64,000 bases of DNA. Origin: Bacteroidales bacterium (GTDB lineage: Bacteria > Bacteroidota > Bacteroidia > Bacteroidales > UBA10428). The notes under the pieces are model-generated. The model was not told the DNA's origin. It ran no database searches and saw nothing but the letters and a program-made list of their open reading frames with translations. Made by a program: the position numbers and the translations under genes. The stretch lies in contig JAFGGU010000027.1 of NCBI GenBank assembly GCA_016930375.1, positions 1 to 64,000 on the forward strand. The letters are read 5' to 3'. Positions 1 through 8,399 of this stretch are shown in pieces (positions within the stretch are counted from its first letter, which is position 1; each line of letters opens with the position of its first letter).

Positions 1-1007
1 CGGGCGGTATTCGGATTCATATACCGTTTGAACAGATAGCTGTCGTTGGGAACCGTCAACAGTATCGCTGTACGCGGAGCAGCCAGTTTGATGGAATCGA
101 GCAGTTTCAGGTAATCGCTACGGTAAGCCCCGGCGTCAAACTGGCGTGTATTTCCTTCGTTGGTGCCAATGGAAACGATCACCCAGTCGGGATCCAGTGT
201 TTTCATCTGTTGCACGAAGAGACCGCAACGGAGATAAGATTCCAGCCTGGCGCCGTTGACGCCAATGGCGTTATACACGACCCCGGGATCGTCGTTTTCA
301 AGGCTTATCCCGTAAAGGTGAAAAGGTATAGCGGCGGAATCACTTTGTGAGATCCGGATGGAGAGGGTATCCGTATAACCGGTGAGATCATACTGCACGT
401 ATGCTTCTGTTTTATGCACGGTCGACAGTAAGGAACCCGAATTAACCTCTGGGACTACACCTGTTTCTGCAGCATTACAGAATATTTTAATCCGGTTGAA
501 ATCATACTGTCTCAGGGAGTCATACCGGGCAACTATGGTAAGACTTCCTGCCGGGCTGGTAAGTACGGATGTGATACCCGACAGTCCCAGTGTAAAGGCC
601 GGCAATGACTGTGTATTTTTGCAGGACTGCCATTCACCCGAATAGGTGATCCAGAGGTTGGAAGGGCTGTTTGTATGGGCCACGCTGTATGGAAAGAAGA
701 AACCACGTGAACCCAAGACACCGGGGTAGAACGACTGCAGTTCCTGGCGAATACGATGCGTATAAACATCAGCCTGGATGTGCGATCCGCCCAGATGGAC
801 AATTTTGATCTGGTTGTCGCCGGTGCGGATCAGGTTGTCGAACTTTGCAAACAGGGCATCATAGCGCGGATTGTCCTGGACCAGCTCAAACTGATTGGTT
901 GTGTACCGGATAAAACCGTAATCGGGCAGGTCAAACGGGGAAGGCGCTATTTGCGCGCAAACAGGCTGGGTCAACAGGATGATATAAAATAAAATGCTAT
1001 TGCGCAT
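1..1007 (-). CDS. SGNH/GDSL-hydrolase-like secreted protein (C-terminus cut by window edge)
   Basis: An open frame without stops runs from an ATG at 1007-1005 to the window edge, giving about 335 residues. It opens with a hydrophobic signal peptide ending near QPVCAQ (residues 14-19). An SGNH-like block I reads HLGGSHIQAD at residues 71-80, so the usual Asp of GDS is Gly while the Ser is kept. A block III-like IGTNEG lies near residue 275. The family hydrolyses or transfers acyl groups on glycans; the C-terminal DxxH block lies outside the window. Its start overlaps the last 11 bases of the upstream SGNH gene, so the two are translationally linked. Such pairs often sit beside an MBOAT O-acyltransferase in Bacteroidota; that neighbour would be outside this window and is inference. 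Confidence 0.8.
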   Translation of the reverse strand, partial: MRNSILFYIILLTQPVCAQIAPSPFDLPDYGFIRYTTNQFELVQDNPRYDALFAKFDNLIRTGDNQIKIVHLGGSHIQADVYTHRIRQELQSFYPGVLGSRGFFFPYSVAHTNSPSNLWITYSGEWQSCKNTQSLPAFTLGLSGITSVLTSPAGSLTIVARYDSLRQYDFNRIKIFCNAAETGVVPEVNSGSLLSTVHKTEAYVQYDLTGYTDTLSIRISQSDSAAIPFHLYGISLENDDPGVVYNAIGVNGARLESYLRCGLFVQQMKTLDPDWVIVSIGTNEGNTRQFDAGAYRSDYLKLLDSIKLAAPRTAILLTVPNDSYLFKRYMNPNTA

Positions 1008-2508
1008 GTTTTTCAAATCGGTGATATTCAAGAATAAAAGCATTGTAAAACATCTGGGCAATCGTTTTTGCGCCACGGGAATTAAAATGGACAAAATCAC
1101 CGGAAGCAAGGGGAGGGTTGGCAAATACCCATGAAGGCATCGAGTTTTCTCCTCCCATGGCTTTATACATATCCCAGAAAGCAGCGCCTGACTTGAAAGC
1201 AGCTGATTTCAGGGCATCTCTTACCTTTTCCACATTGGGATTGGTTATGTAGCGGTTTTTTTCCTTCACCGACATGTCGGCTACGCCAATGACCAGGATC
1301 ACTGCCCCGGGACAGAGTTTTTTAATTCTTCGGATCTGGTTGCTGAACCAGGTTTCATAACCGGTATAATTGCTCAGGCCCGATGGTACGAAGTTACCGC
1401 CGAACTGTAAAATGAATAATCTGACATTCAGTTCTTTGTACATATCAGTCATCAGTTGCTCGTCGAACAGGGTGAAGAACAGTCCCGAACAGCCGCGCAG
1501 GGGGATATTGTCCACTGCGATGCCTCTGGGCCCGTCGAGCGCAATACCGTAGATCTCCGGACTGGACTGCCCTTTGAATTTGAGCATCAGTTCTTCGGAA
1601 GGGCTGTCAAATCGCCAGTGTATTACTTTAAGCCGGTTGGCAGTGGGGAAAAGGTCAGCGTCCTGCAATTTGTTGTCGATATACAGTTCGCTCAGAAAGG
1701 GTTCCTGGTTATGGCCGTAAAAAACACGGCACTGGCTGAAATGTTTTGTATTCTTGTAGGAGTAGGGGGAAATGCTGAATTTTATCCAGGCCTCGGTGGT
1801 ATCTGATGCAGCGGATAGTCCGTACGGCTGAAAACTGCAATAACTGGCCAGTGCTCCATATCTGCGGTGCCTGATGGCAGTATCTATTTTTCCGAAACCC
1901 GCGTACCTGTACCAGTTTTCAGAATTGTCCTGTTTCATTGAAAATCCGTAAGGATAGAGTTGTGAAGCCGGGACCAGACCGGCACCTGAACCGCCGAATT
2001 TTGACTGAAGCCGGTTGCGCAGGAGGGAGGTAATGCGATCATCTTCGATTTGGGAATCACCGTAATGCAATATCCTGATCAGCTGTCCCGAAGCCGGCAG
2101 GTTCCTAAGCGTTCTGAAAAAAGGGTCCAGCACGGCGGAATCATTCCGGGGGAATTCAATGCGGGTTATACTGGCAACCAGGCTATCCGGATTTGCGCGT
2201 ACAGTATCGATTTCAGCATAGTCACCACCGGCAATGGCGGTTAAAACTGTATCATTCAGGTATTCCTGCTGTTTCAGGATTTTGTTGATATCAGCGTATG
2301 TGGCTGGTTTAGCGGAAAAGAGGTCCGCAGGAGAAAAGAATCGAAGTTGCAGGTCCTCCGAAATCCGGATGCCTTCCCTGGGAAATAGCATTGCACCTGC
2401 CAGGAGCAGAAAACATACTGACAAAAGGAAAAGCAAAATACCGGATGGTTTCATATGGACATCCCAATCAGTTTGAATGGACCGGTTAATACGTTTATCA
2501 TCAACCAT
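997..2508 (-). CDS. Membrane-anchored SGNH/GDSL-hydrolase-like protein
   Basis: 503 residues. One hydrophobic segment at residues 24-42 anchors or exports the protein; the rest should lie in the periplasm. SGNH blocks are visible: HYGDSQIEDD at 148-157 (Ser nucleophile), a weak block III at FGGNF, and GDFVHFN near the C-terminus giving the Asp471-x-x-His474 pair. Acylated glycans are the likely substrates, as in O-acetyl transfer or removal on exopolysaccharides; the exact one cannot be read. A second possible start, ATG at 2454 (MKPSG), puts the hydrophobic segment right at the N-terminus and may be the true one. The gene overlaps the next SGNH gene by 11 bases and follows the transglycosylase by 54 bases, suggesting an envelope-maintenance operon. 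Confidence 0.8.
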   Translation of the reverse strand: MVDDKRINRSIQTDWDVHMKPSGILLFLLSVCFLLLAGAMLFPREGIRISEDLQLRFFSPADLFSAKPATYADINKILKQQEYLNDTVLTAIAGGDYAEIDTVRANPDSLVASITRIEFPRNDSAVLDPFFRTLRNLPASGQLIRILHYGDSQIEDDRITSLLRNRLQSKFGGSGAGLVPASQLYPYGFSMKQDNSENWYRYAGFGKIDTAIRHRRYGALASYCSFQPYGLSAASDTTEAWIKFSISPYSYKNTKHFSQCRVFYGHNQEPFLSELYIDNKLQDADLFPTANRLKVIHWRFDSPSEELMLKFKGQSSPEIYGIALDGPRGIAVDNIPLRGCSGLFFTLFDEQLMTDMYKELNVRLFILQFGGNFVPSGLSNYTGYETWFSNQIRRIKKLCPGAVILVIGVADMSVKEKNRYITNPNVEKVRDALKSAAFKSGAAFWDMYKAMGGENSMPSWVFANPPLASGDFVHFNSRGAKTIAQMFYNAFILEYHRFEKHAQ

Positions 2509-2562
2509 CTACAATTTCAGGCCTATTGCCTAAACCTTATACGGTTCAATGATCTCAGCGTT

Positions 2563-4131
2563 TCAGGATTTGGGTTTAATTTTCAGCTCCTGGCCTGGCT
2601 TAATTTTGCTTACATCAGACAGGTTGTTCAGGTTCTTGATTTCAGCCTCGGTCACGCCCGGGTATTTTTTCATGATGTCCCAGATGGTATCACCCTGTTT
2701 CACGGTATAAATAACATAGCCTTGTCCGGAAGTAACAGTCTGAGCAGGTTTTGCCGGCACAGTTACGGTTTTGCCGATCCTGGCCTGTTTTTCCCTGAAT
2801 GAAAGCGAGTTGATATCTTCGTACTTGCTAACGTTGTTGCGGGGAACATAAATGGCAAGCTTTTGTCCGGACCTGATCGTGTTATGCCGGATGTTGTTCC
2901 AGTAGCGGATGTCGGAAATGCGTACATTGTACCACATGGAAACAAAGCCCAGGTTATCTCCCTCCTTCACGGTATAGGTAAGCTTGGCATAGTTACCCGG
3001 AGGAGGTTCTTCGAAACCTCTTGAATCCATCGTGGTGGGGGAGGTAATGATCTTTTCATTGTTGAAAAAAACGGAATCCTTGTAGGCAAAGATGTCTTCC
3101 TTAAAATCAATGAATTTGGCCGTTTGTTCAAGGGGAAGTCTCAGCGGCATGGGTTTACCGGATGCGGGTATGATATCGGTGCGATACTGTGGATTCATAT
3201 CACGGAGCAGTTGCAGCGGAATTCCAAGCACTTCTGAAACCTGGGAAAGGTGGAGATTACGGGTCAGCATGATGGTGTCGCTGGTGATTGGAAAACTTAC
3301 CGGCACCGGTTTCAGATTGTGTTCCTTGTAATAATTCATCATGTAGGTCGCGGCAATGAAAGCCGGGACATGACCCCGGGTTTCACGCGGGAGATAGTAG
3401 TAAATGTCCCAGTAATTCCTTTTGCCTCCGGAACGGCGGATGGCCTTGTTCACATTCCCGGGACCGCAGTTGTATGCGGCCACCACCAATATCCAGTCGT
3501 TGTAAATGGCATAGAGATCCTTAACAAATCTGGCCGCGGCATGTGTTGACTTGATCGGATCACGCCGTTCATCCACCAGGGAGTTAACCGTAAGACCGTA
3601 AAGACGACCAGTGCCGTACATGAACTGCCAAAGTCCCACCGCCCTTGTCCTTGAATATGCCCTCGGGTTAAGCGCAGATTCAATGATGGACATGTATTTC
3701 ATTTCGTTGGGGATGTCGTAATAATCGAATACTTCATCAAAAAGCGGAAAGTAATATTGGGATAATCCGAGCATAACACCCACAGATCCCCTTTTTTGTT
3801 TGGTGTATACATCAATATACCGTCGAACAACGGAATTATACGTAAGATCAATGACGGTAGGTATTTTTTTCAGCCTCTCGATGTAAACGGAATCCGTGAA
3901 AACGGGAACCAGGCTGTCGGTGTTGTTATTCCAGAATTCCGGATCATTGGCCAATGCCTGTCCCACATAATACAGGTTCAGAAGGCTGTCCAGGTTCTCA
4001 TCAAAGTTCAGATCGGTTATTGTAGTATCATTGATGATGGAGTTCAGTGTTTCCTGCTGTTGTGAAGAGGCATGGTATTCAAATAATCCGAGTGCGGTTA
4101 TAAGAAGCAAAAGGAAGCGTAGTCGTTGCAT
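2563..4131 (-). CDS. mltD: Membrane-bound lytic murein transglycosylase, MltD-like, SLT plus two LysM
   Basis: 522 residues with a signal peptide (about 1-23). A soluble-lytic-transglycosylase fold spans roughly 115-260: the catalytic Glu is E151 in SIIESALNPRA, followed by GLWQF at 166-170. Two LysM peptidoglycan-binding repeats follow, one at about 378-425 (YTVKEGDNL) and one at 472-520 (YTVKQGDTI). The enzyme cleaves glycan strands to 1,6-anhydro-muropeptides during wall growth. No clear lipobox cysteine is seen, so membrane attachment is unsure despite the family name. The order parA, parB, DUF5683, transglycosylase is conserved in Bacteroidota. A possible own -7 element lies in the 25-base gap upstream. 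Confidence 0.92.
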   Translation of the reverse strand: MQRLRFLLLLITALGLFEYHASSQQQETLNSIINDTTITDLNFDENLDSLLNLYYVGQALANDPEFWNNNTDSLVPVFTDSVYIERLKKIPTVIDLTYNSVVRRYIDVYTKQKRGSVGVMLGLSQYYFPLFDEVFDYYDIPNEMKYMSIIESALNPRAYSRTRAVGLWQFMYGTGRLYGLTVNSLVDERRDPIKSTHAAARFVKDLYAIYNDWILVVAAYNCGPGNVNKAIRRSGGKRNYWDIYYYLPRETRGHVPAFIAATYMMNYYKEHNLKPVPVSFPITSDTIMLTRNLHLSQVSEVLGIPLQLLRDMNPQYRTDIIPASGKPMPLRLPLEQTAKFIDFKEDIFAYKDSVFFNNEKIITSPTTMDSRGFEEPPPGNYAKLTYTVKEGDNLGFVSMWYNVRISDIRYWNNIRHNTIRSGQKLAIYVPRNNVSKYEDINSLSFREKQARIGKTVTVPAKPAQTVTSGQGYVIYTVKQGDTIWDIMKKYPGVTEAEIKNLNNLSDVSKIKPGQELKIKPKS

Positions 4132-4147
4132 GGGATATCATTTTTCG

Positions 4148-4155
4148 CAAAAATA
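4148..4155 (-). promoter_or_regulatory. Possible -7 element for the transglycosylase gene
   Basis: Minus-strand TATTTTTG matches the Bacteroidota -7 consensus TAnnTTTG, 16 bases upstream of the mltD ATG. It lies between DUF5683 and mltD and may be an internal promoter. No good -33 TTG was found. Confidence 0.4.
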
Positions 4156-4156
4156 A

Positions 4157-4744
4157 TTAAAATCCTAAATTAATCCGAAAACCGACAGATGCAGTCATCC
4201 CCGGATTTTCGATGATTACCGGTTCCAGTCTCATGGTGAGGTCGTCCGAGACATCGAAATAAAAGAAATGGGCATCCACCATGGCATCGATGATATTCAG
4301 AAAGTAAATGGCAGCCATTCCCAGTACATTCAGGTCGCGATAACGCCTGTACCAATCCCTGCCGCGCGCCAGGTCATCAAAATCATAGGGAGCTCCGTCA
4401 ATAATAATTGATTCGCCCGTATCCCCTTTATCGTTGGCTTCCCTGAACTTGGTATATTTCAACTGGTAGAAGCGAAAATAGTATGCAAATGCCCCGCCTG
4501 CCCCGTATATGATAGGCAGCTTCCAGTACTTTTTGTTGTATACCTGTCCGAGTCCCGGACAAATAGCGGAATACAGGATTGCTTTCCGGGGGTTGTGGCG
4601 GTGGACATTGGTATCAACCGAAACGGAATCCATTTCCTGGGCACGCACCTGCAACGGGGCCAGGACCATGAAACCTGCCATTAGCATACAGCAAATGAGA
4701 GGTCTTAATTTACAATCAAGATCAGTTGCGGGTTTCAGGTACAA
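4157..4744 (-). CDS. DUF5683 family membrane protein
   Basis: 195 residues. An N-terminal signal or anchor segment (about 15-36) is followed by the typical DUF5683 start: HNPRKAILYSAICPGLGQ, then YNKKYWKLPIIYGAGG. Two further hydrophobic stretches follow (about 72-90 and 140-155), and the C-terminus ends in alternating hydrophobic residues with a final Phe, as in small outer-membrane proteins. The molecular role of the family is unknown. It lies 12 bases downstream of parB and upstream of the transglycosylase, a conserved order that hints at a link between chromosome segregation and envelope growth. Confidence 0.85.
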   Translation of the reverse strand: MYLKPATDLDCKLRPLICCMLMAGFMVLAPLQVRAQEMDSVSVDTNVHRHNPRKAILYSAICPGLGQVYNKKYWKLPIIYGAGGAFAYYFRFYQLKYTKFREANDKGDTGESIIIDGAPYDFDDLARGRDWYRRYRDLNVLGMAAIYFLNIIDAMVDAHFFYFDVSDDLTMRLEPVIIENPGMTASVGFRINLGF

Positions 4745-4756
4745 TTTAATATCGGT

Positions 4757-5641
4757 TTAACCTTTGAGCCGGTCAAAGATACCGATAATTCTTTCGAGTT
4801 CGTCATCGGAGCGGAAGGGAATCACTATTTTCCCCTTGCCGTTGTTGCTTCTCTGAAAATGGATGTTGGTACTGAAGAATTCAGACAGCTGATTGGTAAG
4901 CGCTTCGTAAGGCTGAGGAAATACATCTGAATTGGACTGATCCGCGCTTTTTTTCAACAGGTCTTTCTCAAATTTCCGGGCAAGTTCTTCGGCTTTTCTC
5001 ACGGAAAGGTCCTTTTCGATCACCTGGTTATAGAGCCTGATCTGATCTCTTGGATTTTCAATGGTAACCAGGGTACGTGCATGACCCATGGTAATTTTAT
5101 TGTCGCGGATACCGAGCTGTATCTCAGCCGGAAGCCTTAGCAGGCGGAGGTAATTGGATACGGTAGCTCTTTTCTTGCCGACCCGGAGACTGAGATTTTC
5201 CTGTGTCAGGCTGCACTCTTCCACGAGACGCTGGTAGCTGATGGCGATATCTACAGCATTCAGGTCTTCACGTTGTATGTTTTCCACCAGGGCCATTTCG
5301 AGCATTCCCTGATCATTGGCAGTCCGGATATAAGCCGGCATGTGCGTCAGGCCTGCAATACGCGCTGCCCTGAACCTGCGTTCACCCGTAATAAGCTGAT
5401 ACCTGCCATTTTCGAGTTCCCGTACCGTGATGGGCTGGATAACACCAATTTCTTTAATAGAAGTGGCAAGCTCCTCAAGAGCTTCCTGATCAAAGACGGA
5501 TCTGGGCTGGAACGGATTGGCATCCACCAGGTTAATATCAATTTCGGTCCCGCCGGTCACGGATTTTACAACGACCGCTTCAGGTTCTGCCTCTTCAATC
5601 AGGGCACCCAGGCCTCTTCCAAGCACGTTTTTCTTAGACAT
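4757..5641 (-). CDS. parB: Chromosome partitioning protein ParB
   Basis: 294 residues. The N-terminal ParB/Srx CTPase domain shows NPFQPR, GERRFRAA and ENIQREDLN, the signature blocks for CTP binding and clamp closing. A central helix-turn-helix region (about 130-200, with LSLRVGKKRATVSNYLR) should bind parS. The C-terminal dimerisation segment ends in ELERIIGIFDRL. ParB loads on parS near the origin and works with ParA to segregate chromosomes. Five bases separate it from the parA stop, so the two are co-transcribed. No good parS match was found in the window. Confidence 0.96.
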   Translation of the reverse strand: MSKKNVLGRGLGALIEEAEPEAVVVKSVTGGTEIDINLVDANPFQPRSVFDQEALEELATSIKEIGVIQPITVRELENGRYQLITGERRFRAARIAGLTHMPAYIRTANDQGMLEMALVENIQREDLNAVDIAISYQRLVEECSLTQENLSLRVGKKRATVSNYLRLLRLPAEIQLGIRDNKITMGHARTLVTIENPRDQIRLYNQVIEKDLSVRKAEELARKFEKDLLKKSADQSNSDVFPQPYEALTNQLSEFFSTNIHFQRSNNGKGKIVIPFRSDDELERIIGIFDRLKG

Positions 5642-5646
5642 ATATT

Positions 5647-6447
5647 CTACTCAATGGTTTTCTGGTTTTCGGGGATCTTCGTATCCCCGTTTTTCTGCAG
5701 CAGTTCCCGGGCAAGATTCAGGTAGTTCAAAGATCCCTTTGATTCGGCATCGTACATGATGACGGGTTTCCCAAAACTGGGCGCTTCACTTATTTTGACA
5801 TTCCGCTGGATGATCGTATCAAATACCATTTGTTGAAAATGCCTCCTTACCTCCTCCACGACCTGGTTGGATAAACGCAACCGGGAATCATACATGGTGA
5901 GGACAAATCCTTCGATTTCGAGATCGGGATTCAGCCTGCTCTGAATGATCTTGATCGTGTTCAGCAATTTGCCGAGTCCTTCCAGGGCAAAATACTCACA
6001 TTGCACCGGAATCATAATGGATTGGGCTGCGGTAAGGGAATTAACCGTGATCAGGCCAAGGGAGGGTGAACAGTCAATAAGGATGTAATCGTATTTTTTT
6101 TCTATTTTCTCGATGACGGTTTTCAGCATCCTTTCCCGGTTGGGCATGTTCAGCATTTCAATTTCAGCCCCTACCAGGTCAATGTGTGATGGCAAAAGGT
6201 CAAGGCCTTCAATTTCACTGTTTAGAATGATATCGTTGGGATTGACTTCATCGATAAGACATTCGTATATGCTGGTTTTCACGTTTTTAATGTCAAATCC
6301 GGAACCAGATGTGGCATTTGCCTGAGGATCAGCATCAATTATAAGTACCTTTTTCTCAAGTACTGCAAGACTCGCTGCCAGATTTATGGCTGTAGTGGTT
6401 TTGCCAACGCCGCCTTTTTGATTCGCAATTGCAATTATTTTTCCCAT
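5647..6447 (-). CDS. parA: Chromosome partitioning ATPase ParA (Soj)
   Basis: 266 residues from the start chosen here. The deviant Walker A motif KGGVGKTTT lies at 11-19, right after MGKIIAIANQ, as is normal for ParA; LIIDADPQANAT and ILIDCSPSLG give the Walker A' and B blocks. The frame stays open to an ATG at 6498, but that start overlaps the -7 promoter element at 6496-6503. The ATG at 6447 has AGAAGG just upstream, so it is preferred. ParA binds DNA in its ATP form and drives movement of ParB-parS complexes. First gene of parA-parB-DUF5683-mltD. Confidence 0.95.
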   Translation of the reverse strand: MGKIIAIANQKGGVGKTTTAINLAASLAVLEKKVLIIDADPQANATSGSGFDIKNVKTSIYECLIDEVNPNDIILNSEIEGLDLLPSHIDLVGAEIEMLNMPNRERMLKTVIEKIEKKYDYILIDCSPSLGLITVNSLTAAQSIMIPVQCEYFALEGLGKLLNTIKIIQSRLNPDLEIEGFVLTMYDSRLRLSNQVVEEVRRHFQQMVFDTIIQRNVKISEAPSFGKPVIMYDAESKGSLNYLNLARELLQKNGDTKIPENQKTIE

Positions 6448-6495
6448 CTGTACCTTCTTTGCATTTTCTGTAAAATTAAGCCTTAAGAGCGGGTT

Positions 6496-6503
6496 CAAAA
6501 ATA
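6496..6503 (-). promoter_or_regulatory. -7 promoter element of the parA operon
   Basis: Minus-strand TATTTTTG fits TAnnTTTG. It would start transcription near 6490, about 40 bases before the parA ATG at 6447. It excludes the longer reading of parA starting at 6498. Confidence 0.6.
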
Positions 6504-6712
6504 CAATTTAAAAACTCAAGGAATTTTTATTTAAATCCCCCTTTTGTAAACAATAAATTTTCATTTATGAACAAGTTATTAACAAGGCCGACAACAGGAC
6601 AGGCTGTTCATAAAGTATTATTATACATTGAATATCAGTAATATATTAATTAACAAAATGCGACTAATAACCGGTTAACAGAATGACAGATAGGATGCTT
6701 ACAGGTTATTTT
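6504..6712. other. AT-rich spacer upstream of parA
   Basis: About 210 bases without a credible gene, rich in A/T runs such as TATATTAATTAACA. It should hold the upstream part of the parA promoter and the end of the glutaminyl cyclase transcript. No hairpin terminator, parS site or consensus DnaA-box cluster was recognised. Confidence 0.5.
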
Positions 6713-7819
6713 TTACAAAGCGGGAACAAGTTCAATTTCATACAAAACAGGCCAGTTTTTTCCGGTAATGTAAAGATGACCTGTCAGCGGGTTAAAAGCG
6801 ATACCATTGAGCACTTTCCCGTAATCGCCCTTGAATCCTTTTGGCATAAGATCCTGGAGTTCAACCTTGCCTGTAACCTTTCCGGTGGAGGGATCTACAA
6901 TTACGATATAGCTTTCACCGTATACGTTGGCCAGGACTTTGCCCTGAATGTATTCAATTTCATTGAGAGAATCGATCAATCCCTTGTTATCAAACACCTC
7001 AACCTGGTCAACCTGGGTGAAATACTCCGGTTCAATAAAATACAGCTGTGCCGAGCCATCGGACATGATCAGGTTTTTCCCGTCGGTTGTAAGTCCCCAT
7101 CCTTCCTTGATCTGGTAGTCGAAGCTCCGGATCTGCTCGAGGGTATTTTTATCATAAACGAAACCAACCTGCGATTTGTAAGTAACCTGGTAAACCTGGT
7201 CCCTGTAAAGCGCAATTCCTTCTCCAAAAAACAGGGGCGACAGGGACACCATTTTTTTAGGCTTACCAGAGGGGATATCCACGATTCTCAACGAGGATTG
7301 ACCTTCGAGGCCGGTGCTTTCATACAGCACGCCGTTGTCATAAACAAGTCCCTGGGTATAGGCCTGGTTGTCGTGCGGGAACTGTCTGATCACCCTGTAA
7401 TTGTACTTCCTGGGGACAATATCTGAAAGTACAACCAGTCCTGCATTGTGCGATTCCCTAAGGCTGTCATTGTAATATACGATGACCTGCAGGGTTATTT
7501 GTCCCACCCGGCTTCCCCGGGACGGCCAGTAAATATTTTCGGTGTAACCCGGTATTGTCCTCCGGCTTTTCTTGCCTGCAATGACAACCAGCGAGTCAAT
7601 TTGAATATCTTCATTGAGCCTTCTGATTTTGATACTGACAGAATCGCCGCAGTTTATGACCGTATTGGTTTTGGGTGAAACAAGTTGTGTGGCATTTTGC
7701 CGTGCTGATTCAGCAGGCGCCTGGGATTTCTGGGGCGCATTTTTTCTGCAACAGCTCAGCAGGAAAATGAGGGTAGAAGTCACTATGAGCAGTACGGGTA
7801 TTCTGAAAACCGATTTCAT
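6713..7819 (-). CDS. Glutaminyl-peptide cyclotransferase, lipoprotein
   Basis: 368 residues. The N-terminus is a lipoprotein signal (LIFLLSCC, lipid Cys near residue 23). After a short beta-rich segment with IPGYTENIYWP, the C-terminal 240 residues match the plant/bacterial glutamine cyclotransferase propeller: FPHDNQAYTQGLVY, LYESTGLEGQSSLR, EGWGLTTDGKNLIMSDG and LNGIAFNPLTGHLYITGK are its typical blade motifs. The enzyme turns N-terminal Gln into pyroglutamate, stabilising exported proteins. It follows the HAD phosphatase gene by 23 bases. Cell-envelope location is inferred from the lipobox. Confidence 0.9.
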   Translation of the reverse strand: MKSVFRIPVLLIVTSTLIFLLSCCRKNAPQKSQAPAESARQNATQLVSPKTNTVINCGDSVSIKIRRLNEDIQIDSLVVIAGKKSRRTIPGYTENIYWPSRGSRVGQITLQVIVYYNDSLRESHNAGLVVLSDIVPRKYNYRVIRQFPHDNQAYTQGLVYDNGVLYESTGLEGQSSLRIVDIPSGKPKKMVSLSPLFFGEGIALYRDQVYQVTYKSQVGFVYDKNTLEQIRSFDYQIKEGWGLTTDGKNLIMSDGSAQLYFIEPEYFTQVDQVEVFDNKGLIDSLNEIEYIQGKVLANVYGESYIVIVDPSTGKVTGKVELQDLMPKGFKGDYGKVLNGIAFNPLTGHLYITGKNWPVLYEIELVPAL

Positions 7820-7842
7820 CCGTATTAATTAGTATTTCAGGT

Positions 7843-8268
7843 TCACTGAAAGAGCTTTTTCAATCTGCTTCCTACTTTGGTGTTGCCTTTGGCCAGACTG
7901 CTGAGCTCGTTGTATTCCGAATCCGCATAATCAGGATTAATCATCTGCCATATTTCACTCCAGCCGGGGAAACCGCCCACATTTCTATCATCGATGAAAA
8001 GATCTACATCGATTTTACGGCTGCTGTGCTCCAATTCAAAGACCTCTTCAGGATAGCTTTTATTAATGGCGTAAAATTCGATGCCTTTTTTCCGACAGTA
8101 TTCAACGGCTTCATCAAGCTCTTTACCGTGCCTGAAGGTCCACAGAATTAACTGATGGCCAAGCTTCTGCAATTGCTTAAGCGTTTCGAAGGCAAATAGT
8201 TTTTCCTCCCCGATCTGGGGATAGCGGTGTTCCACGATGGTTCCGTCAAAATCTACGGCTATTTTCAT
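7843..8268 (-). CDS. Small HAD-superfamily hydrolase (BT0820-like)
   Basis: 141 residues. HAD motif I is VDFDGTI at 5-11 (nucleophile Asp and acid/base Asp). Motif II is the Thr in LILWTFRHG, and the motif IV acidic pair sits in DLFIDDRNVGG. The absence of a large cap fits the compact BT0820 type of Bacteroides. A phosphatase on a small phosphorylated metabolite is likely, but the substrate is unknown. It probably forms a two-gene unit with the downstream glutaminyl cyclase and is divergent from pssA. Confidence 0.82.
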   Translation of the reverse strand: MKIAVDFDGTIVEHRYPQIGEEKLFAFETLKQLQKLGHQLILWTFRHGKELDEAVEYCRKKGIEFYAINKSYPEEVFELEHSSRKIDVDLFIDDRNVGGFPGWSEIWQMINPDYADSEYNELSSLAKGNTKVGSRLKKLFQ

Positions 8269-8305
8269 ATTGCTTTTCCACTGGGATTAAAAGGTATGGA
8301 TAACA

Positions 8306-8313
8306 CAAAAATA
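8306..8313 (-). promoter_or_regulatory. -7 element for the HAD hydrolase gene
   Basis: Minus-strand TATTTTTG, 37 bases upstream of the ATG at 8268. It lies back to back with the pssA element at 8336-8343 in the 131-base divergent spacer. Confidence 0.5.
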
Positions 8314-8335
8314 TACATTTAAATTAAAATCGGAT

Positions 8336-8343
8336 TACATTTG
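8336..8343 (+). promoter_or_regulatory. -7 element for pssA
   Basis: TACATTTG fits TAnnTTTG and would start transcription near 8349, about 50 bases before the pssA ATG. No clear -33 TTG at the expected distance. Confidence 0.45.
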
Positions 8344-8399
8344 TAGGATTGCGGGAAATAATTTCTTATTGTTTATCGTAAAATTATCAATAATTCTCC

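Noticed and set aside
701-712. CACGTG core as a possible parS site for the nearby ParB
   Set aside because: Flanks match the parS arms poorly here, and also at the other CACGTG sites near 34170 and 62870; no site resembles the full palindrome.
533-992. Short open frames on both strands in the first kilobase
   Set aside because: They are shadows of the SGNH-like gene that runs off the left edge.
6504-6712. AT-rich spacer upstream of parA as a replication origin
   Set aside because: No consensus DnaA boxes, no dnaA or gidA neighbour; explained well enough as promoter and spacer.
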